A DNA stretch of 37,977 nucleotides. Origin: a bacterium (lineage in GTDB: Bacteria > Cyanobacteriota > Vampirovibrionia > Gastranaerophilales > Gastranaerophilaceae). The position numbers were made by a program, and so were the translations under genes. Location of the stretch: positions 1 to 37,977 of the forward strand of contig JAFQOI010000162.1 in NCBI GenBank assembly GCA_017403285.1. The letters run 5' to 3'. How positions within the stretch are numbered: the stretch's first letter is position 1; each line of letters opens with the position of its first letter. The notes below the pieces were generated by a model. That model did not search any database. It had not been told where the DNA came from and saw nothing but the letters and a program-made list of their open reading frames with translations. Positions 32,557 through 37,977 of this stretch are shown one piece after another.

Positions 32557-33584
32557 TGAGAAAACATACATACTGTCCTAATCCATATATACTTGCTGAA
32601 ATTATGCCCTATGGGTATGTTTATCCTTGCAGTTGTGGATGGATAAGAGGATATTCTTTCGGGAATATTTTTGAACAATCTTTTGATGAAATATGGAATG
32701 GGGAAAAAGCTCAAGAATTTAGACAGAAATTGTTTGATAATGATTTTTCTTTATGTCCAGGGTGTCAAAATCTTGAAATATTACAAGAAGCGGATACTAA
32801 AAATGCGAAACTTGTTTCACCATCACCTGAGAGAATTCTTTTAGGTCTTGATGAATTTTGTGATGTTAAGTGTATTTTCTGTAGAGGTGAAAATTATAAA
32901 ATAAACACAAATCTTATTCCAGAAGATAAGAAAGATAAGTTGATAGACATTTTATCGCCTTGGTTGACAGGAGCGAAATATGTTAAAACAAATGCTGTGG
33001 GGGAGGTTTTTGCAAGTAAAATTTCAAGGGATTTGATAAAACAAATTGCAAAAAATTTTCCACATATTAAATTTGAAATTATAACAAATGGTATACAGTG
33101 CACGAAAGAAAATATAGAAGAACTAAATATTTCTAACAAAATTTCTATGATGACGGTTTCTTTGCACGCTATTAAAGAAAAAACTTATAATAAACTCGTT
33201 AAGGGTGGGAATTTTAAAAAAGTTCTTGTAAATTTAGAATATCTTTCTGAATTAAAGAAGAATGGTAGAATTGAAAGATTTGAGTTGCATTTTACTGTAA
33301 CTTCGATTAATTATAAAGAAATTCCTGATATGATTAAATATGCTAGAAAAATTGGTGCGAAGATTAGATTTTTAGGACTTGATTGTTCAAGAGATTTAGA
33401 AAAATTATATAATAAAATCAATATTCAAGATAAAAGGCATCCTAAGTATAATTCTCTTGTAAAAATTGCGCATACAAAAGAATTCTTGAACGCAAAAGAT
33501 ATAATTGAGCAAGGCTATGATTATTTTGTAGGGCTTGAAAGAATATCGTTTAATGAAAAAATAAAGAGATTTTTCAATGGATAA
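32556..33584 (+). CDS. Radical SAM protein, type 1, N-terminal SPASM-like domain
   Basis: 342 residues. N-terminal Cys: C7, C25, C27, C67 and C70 (CPGC), with YGYVYPCSCGW and SFGNIFEQSFDEIWNGEKAQ between. Core C102-x3-C106-x2-C109 (FCDVKCIFC). The glycine motif reads NAVGEVFAS and the later motif TVSLHAIKEKTYNKLVKGGN. It has fewer auxiliary Cys than the type 1 gene at 29521, so its extra cluster may be different or incomplete. Basic C-terminal tail (FNEKIKRFFNG). ATG shares a base with the previous stop; its own end overlaps the next gene by eight bases. Confidence 0.9.
   Translation: MRKHTYCPNPYILAEIMPYGYVYPCSCGWIRGYSFGNIFEQSFDEIWNGEKAQEFRQKLFDNDFSLCPGCQNLEILQEADTKNAKLVSPSPERILLGLDEFCDVKCIFCRGENYKINTNLIPEDKKDKLIDILSPWLTGAKYVKTNAVGEVFASKISRDLIKQIAKNFPHIKFEIITNGIQCTKENIEELNISNKISMMTVSLHAIKEKTYNKLVKGGNFKKVLVNLEYLSELKKNGRIERFELHFTVTSINYKEIPDMIKYARKIGAKIRFLGLDCSRDLEKLYNKINIQDKRHPKYNSLVKIAHTKEFLNAKDIIEQGYDYFVGLERISFNEKIKRFFNG
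32661..32701 (+). repeat. 41-base exact match with 33676-33716
   Basis: The segment coding GNIFEQSFDEIWNG in the 32556 gene is identical over 41 bases to 33676-33716 in the next gene, including third codon positions. The same segment in the 29521 gene differs at several bases. Confidence 0.85.
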
Positions 33585-34590
33585 AATTTGCAAACATCCT
33601 TTTAATAGTATACAGGTTCAAAATACAGGTGAAATATACTGTTGTTGTTGTTATTGGACTGGTTTTTATTCATTTGGGAATATTTTTGAACAATCTTTTG
33701 ATGAAATATGGAATGGTGAAAAAGCGCAAGCGTTTAGAAAACAATTTATTGAAAAGCAATTTAAATATTGTAAGTTGGATGTTTGCGATCCTTTTGTTGC
33801 AGAGTCTGCTTATAAAGTAGATTTAAAAGTTGATTATCCAAAATTGATTGAATTTAGTTATGACAGAAGATGTAATGTAAGGTGTATTTTTTGCAGAAAT
33901 GAAATTAATCCAGAAGAAGAACTCTATAATAGGCAAAAAGAAAAGCGTATTGAAGAAAATTTTGATAGAATATTTACACCTATTTTACAAAAGGCAGAAA
34001 TTGTTGAATTGAATTCTGCGGGTGAATTATTTGCAAGTCCACATTCTGTTGAAATTGTAAAAAAAATAATAAAGATAAATCCAAATATAAAATTCAGAAT
34101 TATTTCTAATGGTATATTGTTTAATAAAAAAATTATTGATGAACTTTGCTTGAAAGATAAACTTACTTCTGTAACGATTTCAATACACGCGGCAAGTATA
34201 AAAACATACAATAAACTTGTTGAAAGAGGGGACTTTAATGCAATTATTGAAAATGTTAAATATTTATCAGAATTAAAAAAACAGGGCTATTTATCGGTGT
34301 TACAGTTAAATTTTGTAGTGACAGCAATTAACTATAAAGAAATGAAAGATTTTGCTAAATTTGCAAAAAAAATGGATGCTAAGGCGTTTTTTATAAACTA
34401 TCATAGACAAATTGATTCTGATGAACTGGAAAAACAGTTAGATATAACAAATAAAGAGCATCCTAAATATAATCAACTTGTAAGAATATTGAAGGATGAT
34501 ATTTTTAAAGAAGATTATTGTGTTGTAAATGATTATTTGATGGGGTTAAAACCTATTAGCAAAAGTCTTTTTTCTTTATTTAAAAAATGA
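33577..34590 (+). CDS. Radical SAM protein, type 1, N-terminal SPASM-like domain
   Basis: 337 residues. N-terminal Cys: C5, a run C22-C25 (EIYCCCCYW), C65 and C70. GNIFEQSFDEIWNGEKAQAF lies between. Core C99-x3-C103-x2-C106 (RCNVRCIFC). Glycine motif NSAGELFAS; TISIHAASIKTYNKLVERGD downstream; end SKSLFSLFKK, basic and aromatic. It starts eight bases inside the previous gene and ends 15 bases inside the convergent 34576 gene. The four consecutive Cys are unusual and may hold an auxiliary cluster or metal. Substrate unknown. Confidence 0.9.
   Translation: MDKICKHPFNSIQVQNTGEIYCCCCYWTGFYSFGNIFEQSFDEIWNGEKAQAFRKQFIEKQFKYCKLDVCDPFVAESAYKVDLKVDYPKLIEFSYDRRCNVRCIFCRNEINPEEELYNRQKEKRIEENFDRIFTPILQKAEIVELNSAGELFASPHSVEIVKKIIKINPNIKFRIISNGILFNKKIIDELCLKDKLTSVTISIHAASIKTYNKLVERGDFNAIIENVKYLSELKKQGYLSVLQLNFVVTAINYKEMKDFAKFAKKMDAKAFFINYHRQIDSDELEKQLDITNKEHPKYNQLVRILKDDIFKEDYCVVNDYLMGLKPISKSLFSLFKK
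33676..33716 (+). repeat. 41-base exact match with 32661-32701
   Basis: Second copy of the identical segment, at the same place in the paralogous gene. The two copies lie 1015 bases apart. Confidence 0.85.
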
Positions 34591-35568
34591 ACCTTTTGTT
34601 AAAATTTCTTCAATGTATTCCCATATTGTAGGTGTTATACCTTCTTGTGTGCATTTATTCTTGTAGAATGTAAATAGTTCATAATAGTGTGTAGGGATTT
34701 TAAATTCTCCGTTTTCCATAAATTCGCTATCGCATTGGTCTATCATTAATTCAGAATTTTTTATTCCAAGTTCTTTCATTAAGTTAATGTATTTTTCGAT
34801 TTCCTCAACACTGTCATTATATCCTCTAACAATAATATATTTGAGCCTTAATAATATTGGTAATTTCGCATATTTTTTTAAGTTATCCACAACATTTTCA
34901 AATTTATCAACAGTTTTGATTTTTTTAAATGTTTCTTTTGTTCCAGCGTCTATTGAAATATTTACATCAACAAAAGTTTTTTCTGCAATTTGCTCTATTA
35001 TAGGTAAGTATTCAATACCATTTGTTGCAATTTCAATACGCTTAACTCCATTTTTTATAAAGATACTCACTAAATCTTCAAATTCGTCAAGGACAGATAC
35101 ATTCCCTCCTTGGAAATGAACATCTAATCCCTTTTTATCAATCATATTTTGTTTGTAGAGTTCTTTGATAATAGGGAGCAAATCGTAGTAATCACTTTTT
35201 TTAGATTTTAATACAATTTTTCTTCCAGAAAGATATTGTTCGCAACAATATACACAACTGCAATCACACTGTTTAAAGTGTTTGACTATTATCATATTTG
35301 CTTTTGGCGGTGTGAAAAACAAATTTGAAAAAAAAGATTTTTGAGTTGTTTTTTCTTTTAAATCAAAACAGCCTACGCATTCGATTGGAATTATTCCTTT
35401 GTCAAGTTGTTTGATTAATGTGTTTCTCTTTTTTATTATATTTTTAATATTTTTCGGATTTGGAATGTCGCAAGAAGGACCAGTCCTTGTCCCACAACAA
35501 TAAAAGACTTTTAGGGCATCAAAATCAAGTGTTTCATATAATCTTTTACAAAAATATCTCTTTTTCAT
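34576..35568 (-). CDS. Radical SAM protein, type 2 with GGN motif
   Basis: 330 residues. N-terminal Cys: C7, C24, C25, C33, C64 and C67 (IECVGC). Core C101-x3-C105-x2-C108 (QCDCSCVYC), with an extra Cys at 103 and 109. The glycine motif reads FQGGNVSVL: GGN in place of GGE. Later: ISIDAGTKETFKKIKTVDKF and LKYIIVRGYNDSVEE. It is divergent from the 35605 gene, which shares the GGN change, and convergent with 33577 (15-base overlap). A TATAAT six bases before the ATG and no SD suggest a leaderless transcript. Substrate unknown. Confidence 0.9.
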   Translation of the reverse strand: MKKRYFCKRLYETLDFDALKVFYCCGTRTGPSCDIPNPKNIKNIIKKRNTLIKQLDKGIIPIECVGCFDLKEKTTQKSFFSNLFFTPPKANMIIVKHFKQCDCSCVYCCEQYLSGRKIVLKSKKSDYYDLLPIIKELYKQNMIDKKGLDVHFQGGNVSVLDEFEDLVSIFIKNGVKRIEIATNGIEYLPIIEQIAEKTFVDVNISIDAGTKETFKKIKTVDKFENVVDNLKKYAKLPILLRLKYIIVRGYNDSVEEIEKYINLMKELGIKNSELMIDQCDSEFMENGEFKIPTHYYELFTFYKNKCTQEGITPTIWEYIEEILTKGSFFK

Positions 35569-35574
35569 AATTTT

Positions 35575-35603
35575 ATTATACTCAATTTCTGATATTATAT
35601 TAA
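35575..35603 (-). promoter_or_regulatory. Candidate promoter of the 34576 gene
   Basis: TTAATA (35598-35603), 17 bases, TATAAT (35575-35580) on the minus strand, six bases before the start codon at 35568. It lies in a 36-base divergent spacer. Confidence 0.45.
35593..35598 (+). promoter_or_regulatory. Candidate -10 of the 35605 gene
   Basis: TATTAT six bases before ATG 35605. An alternative TATACT lies at 35577-35582. No SD. The two directions share the same spacer, so they may compete. Confidence 0.35.
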
Positions 35604-35604
35604 T

Positions 35605-36600
35605 ATGAAATTTTTAAACATATTCAAAAATAAAAAATCATATATGTGCCCATTGTTGAATACAAACTTGCATTTTACAAGTAGGAATACACTTGAGCCT
35701 TGTTGTAGTGCTAATATTGGACCAGTCCTTGTTTCTTCTCTTTCTGATAAAAAAACGATAAAATCATTTATCAAAGAAAAACAAAAATTTATAAAAATGT
35801 TAAAAAAAGGCAAAATTCCTGATGGATGCCGAAATTGTGTTCATTTGACAGAGTATAAAAAAATTGAAAATCTAAAAATAGATAAAATAACTCTAAATCA
35901 TTATACTCAATGTAATTGTGCTTGTATATATTGTACTCAAGGCAATAGGACAATAGAAAAAATTAAAGAAGATGCCAATAAACCGGTGTTGTTTGATGTT
36001 CTTAATTTTATAAATGAATTGTATGACAATGATTTAATTGATACTAAGAAGTTATATATTGATTTTCAAGGTGGAAACATTTCTTGCTTGAAAAATTATG
36101 ATGAAATAATTAATACATTTTTAAATAGAGGTGTAGGGACGATATATATTCCAACGAATAATATTGTTTATATGCCTGTTATTGAAAATCTTCTAAAAAT
36201 AAAAAAAGGTGAAATTTGTACTGCTATTGATAGTGGATCACGTGAAACTTATTTAAAAATTAAACAAGTAGATAAATTTGATAAGTCCGTTGAAAATATC
36301 AAAAAATACATTGAAAGTGCTGGGAATGACTCTATAATTATAAAATATATAATTGTAAATGGTTACAATGATAATATTGATGAATTTAGGAAATTCATTG
36401 ATTTAATGATTGATTTAAAAATAAAAGTTATCGTGGTTGACATTGATTATAGGGATATTATAGATAGATCTTTTACAATACCAAAACACTATTATGATAT
36501 TGTCGAGTATGCAAAAGATGCGTGCAAAAAGAATAATATCGATTTGGGAATTCCACCTTATACAAAAAGTGTTTTGGAAAAAGGTTATTCGGTTAAGTAG
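35605..36600 (+). CDS. Radical SAM protein, type 2 with GGN motif
   Basis: 331 residues; an internal ATG at 35644 (MCPLLNTNLHF) is an alternative start. N-terminal Cys: C15, C33, C34, C75 and C78 (DGCRNC). Core C103-x3-C107-x2-C110 (QCNCACIYC). DFQGGNISCL carries GGN instead of GGE, as in the 34576 gene, and AIDSGSRETYLKIKQVDKF follows. Both GGN genes also have a Gly-Pro after the second Cys pair (TGPSC; IGPVL). It ends eight bases inside the convergent 36593 gene. It forms a head-to-head pair with its closest sibling. Substrate unknown. Confidence 0.9.
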   Translation: MKFLNIFKNKKSYMCPLLNTNLHFTSRNTLEPCCSANIGPVLVSSLSDKKTIKSFIKEKQKFIKMLKKGKIPDGCRNCVHLTEYKKIENLKIDKITLNHYTQCNCACIYCTQGNRTIEKIKEDANKPVLFDVLNFINELYDNDLIDTKKLYIDFQGGNISCLKNYDEIINTFLNRGVGTIYIPTNNIVYMPVIENLLKIKKGEICTAIDSGSRETYLKIKQVDKFDKSVENIKKYIESAGNDSIIIKYIIVNGYNDNIDEFRKFIDLMIDLKIKVIVVDIDYRDIIDRSFTIPKHYYDIVEYAKDACKKNNIDLGIPPYTKSVLEKGYSVK

Positions 36601-37561
36601 TTTTTTGAAAGCATAAATTATAAAACTGGAATGTTTCTACATCAAACTCTTTTTTATTTGCATATTCAACACACCATTTTAAGAATTTTGAAACTTTTTT
36701 ATCTGGATTAAATGAGTTTTGTCTGCAATATCTACCGTCTATATCTATTTTTATTCCTTTTATTTTATATTTTTTTGCAAGTCCTAAAAATTTTTTGAAT
36801 TCCCATTTGCTATCATTTATTTTAGGCAAAACAATGTATTTTAAAAAAGTATTGTTTCTTGCAGTTTCTGTTTTTGTATATTCTTTAAGTGATTTTTTTA
36901 ATTTATCAAAAGCATCTACCCTTTTTATCTTTTTATACTGCTTTTTTGAACCAGAATCTATAGAAATGATTATGCAAGCTTTCCCTAAGTCCATTGCTTT
37001 AAAGATGCTTTCAGAAAAAACTATGCCATTTGTTGCTATTGCTAAAAATTTGGAAAATCCCGATAGAACATACTTCTCTATTATTTCTGTACATTCTGGA
37101 TAAATGGAAAATTCTCCACCGCCAATATGTAGTTCGCAATTTTGTTTTAAAATACCCTTTTCTCTCATATCGTCAAGAATAGGTATAATTTTGTATGTGT
37201 CTTTTTTTCTTTCTCCATTATCTAAGTTGTTTATGCAATAAATGCAATTAGAATTACATTCTTCAAAATGAGTTATATAAACTTGGTTAATGTAATTCTT
37301 TTCTGAAAAATCCCCCATTTTTAATTGATAACATTCTTGGCAACTTTTTATATATTTGCCATTTTTTGCATCATTTCTCCAGTTGTTTATCTTCTCAAAT
37401 AGGTACTCTTTATCTATTTTTTGTCCGTTATATTCTGAAACTGAATATATTAAAGGAACAAATTCATCTTCTTCATAAGGAGCATAACAACAAGAACATA
37501 CATTTTTAGGATAAAAACAAATTCCATGTTCTAGTAAATGACAACTTTTATATTCGCTCAT
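36593..37561 (-). CDS. Radical SAM protein, type 2
   Basis: 322 residues. N-terminal Cys: C7, C15, C22, C24, C25, C74 and C77 (KSCQEC). Core C102-x3-C106-x2-C109 (ECNSNCIYC). Glycine motif IGGGEFSIY, then ISIDSGSKKQYKKIKRVDAF and LKYIVLPKINDSKWE. The first 30 residues (HLLEHGICFYPKN, then CCYAP) align well with the 30557 and 31555 proteins. A TAGGGA SD lies about ten bases before ATG. The CheW-like fragment lies 24 bases upstream on the same strand, so they may share a transcript. Last of the nine radical SAM genes seen. Confidence 0.9.
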   Translation of the reverse strand: MSEYKSCHLLEHGICFYPKNVCSCCYAPYEEDEFVPLIYSVSEYNGQKIDKEYLFEKINNWRNDAKNGKYIKSCQECYQLKMGDFSEKNYINQVYITHFEECNSNCIYCINNLDNGERKKDTYKIIPILDDMREKGILKQNCELHIGGGEFSIYPECTEIIEKYVLSGFSKFLAIATNGIVFSESIFKAMDLGKACIIISIDSGSKKQYKKIKRVDAFDKLKKSLKEYTKTETARNNTFLKYIVLPKINDSKWEFKKFLGLAKKYKIKGIKIDIDGRYCRQNSFNPDKKVSKFLKWCVEYANKKEFDVETFQFYNLCFQKTT

Positions 37562-37585
37562 TTTGGTATTTCCCTACGGTATAAA

Positions 37586-37972
37586 CTAATTTATGTCTAT
37601 ATAAAGACGTTCATCATTTATTATTTTTTCTGCATTTAAAACAGTATGCAATTTTTCGTTTTCTATAAATTCAGAATAAACATATTTGGAAATATTGTTG
37701 TTAATTGATGATGGGGTTATATTGTTGAGATTTTGAATGTATTTTATATCGTCAACCAATAATGCAATGTTAAAATCAGGTCTTTCAAGAATTATTAGTT
37801 TTTTATTTTTAGAATTAACGGTATTGCTAAGACCCAAGAATAATTTTAAGTCAATTACAATTAAAAACTCTCCTTTTAAGTTTATTAACCCTTTTATGTA
37901 CTCTGCGGTGTATGGGAGTTTTGTAATTTTATATCTTCTCGTTGTTGAAAATTCTTTTATATATTTTAAAAA
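37586..37972 (-). CDS. CheW-like domain, 5' end missing or interrupted
   Basis: 128 codons are open, from the TAA at 37973-37975 to the TAG at 37586. The text follows CheW from its second strand on: ITKLPYTAEYIKGLINLKGE, FLIVIDLKLFLGL, IALLVDDIKYIQNL and LHTVLNAEKIIN. Known: CheW couples chemoreceptors to CheA; stand-alone CheW is about 140 residues. About 15-20 N-terminal residues are lacking, and no ATG, GTG or TTG occurs before TTG 37837, which lies in mid-domain. So either a frameshift or stop broke the gene, or the start lies past the window edge in another frame. I do not accept the short 83-residue reading. Confidence 0.6.
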   Translation of the reverse strand, partial: FLKYIKEFSTTRRYKITKLPYTAEYIKGLINLKGEFLIVIDLKLFLGLSNTVNSKNKKLIILERPDFNIALLVDDIKYIQNLNNITPSSINNNISKYVYSEFIENEKLHTVLNAEKIINDERLYIDIN

Positions 37973-37977
37973 TTAAA

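Noticed and set aside
29459-37585. RiPP locus with a precursor peptide
   Set aside because: Gaps are too short for a peptide gene and I find no small ORF with an SD in them.
37586-37837. Stand-alone 83-residue protein starting at TTG 37837
   Set aside because: The CheW-like text continues in frame upstream to 37972, so 37837 lies inside the domain.
1-37977. tRNA, rRNA, CRISPR array or insertion sequence
   Set aside because: Read through intergenic spacers on both strands; no cloverleaf, spaced direct-repeat array, inverted-repeat-flanked transposase or rRNA segment was seen.

Overview
This window is AT-rich, densely packed bacterial chromosome. It most resembles a gut Melainabacteria/Vampirovibrionia lineage (Gastranaerophilales-like). 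The support is indirect. Two proteins carry signatures I associate with that group: an N-terminal SFKG-type tag at 392-871, and an 'RL..LE..vFG' motif in a secreted protein at 12881-13498. Lipoproteins and an AsmA-like protein suggest a diderm envelope. NifU and NifS serve as the iron-sulfur assembly pair, and several genes start with TTG after a good Shine-Dalgarno (SD) sequence. I put the lineage at about 0.6 and the bacterial assignment at near certainty. I see no tRNA, rRNA, CRISPR array or insertion sequence, and no gene-free stretch above 300 bases.

Region 1 (1-4.6 kb): the 3' end of a Xer-type recombinase, a nucleoside transporter (NupC), and small secreted or membrane proteins. Two of these are repetitive, coiled, exported proteins with clear intrinsic terminators. 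Region 2 (4.6-13.5 kb): NifU-NifS, a family 4 uracil-DNA glycosylase, a TPR protein-RuvA-GlgA operon, an MgtE_N/FliG-like helical-repeat protein, an orphan solute-binding lipoprotein and two exported proteins of unknown role. Region 3 (13.5-25 kb): rpsF-ssb-rpsR, rlmN, a zinc-ribbon/RGG-like protein upstream of rimM-trmD, two tandem zinc dehydrogenases, nrnA-yihY, a 17-or-so-repeat TPR protein that probably starts at ATT, a lipoprotein and a YkgJ-type cysteine-cluster protein.

Region 4 (24.8-29.5 kb, minus strand): a probable operon of a radical SAM gene, a protein with a FlhA/SctV-like C-terminal domain on only two membrane helices, a U32-family tRNA hydroxylation protein, a YqeG-type HAD phosphatase and a thioredoxin.

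Region 5 (28.4-37.6 kb) is the most unusual part. Nine radical SAM genes lie almost edge to edge. All place an extra cysteine-rich segment before the radical SAM core, where the CxxxCxxC motif falls near residues 93-110. Three (29521, 32556, 33577) have a recognisable SPASM-type domain at the N-terminus rather than the usual C-terminus. The other six have a different N-terminal cysteine block and a D-x-G-[TS] signature. No precursor peptide, transporter or glycosyltransferase lies among them, so the substrate is unknown. A CheW-like fragment whose 5' part is missing or interrupted ends the window.

The gene ends are tightly interleaved: five convergent pairs overlap at their 3' ends and a sixth abuts with no gap. 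Several single genes have a -10-like box 6-9 bases before their ATG and no SD, which suggests leaderless transcripts.
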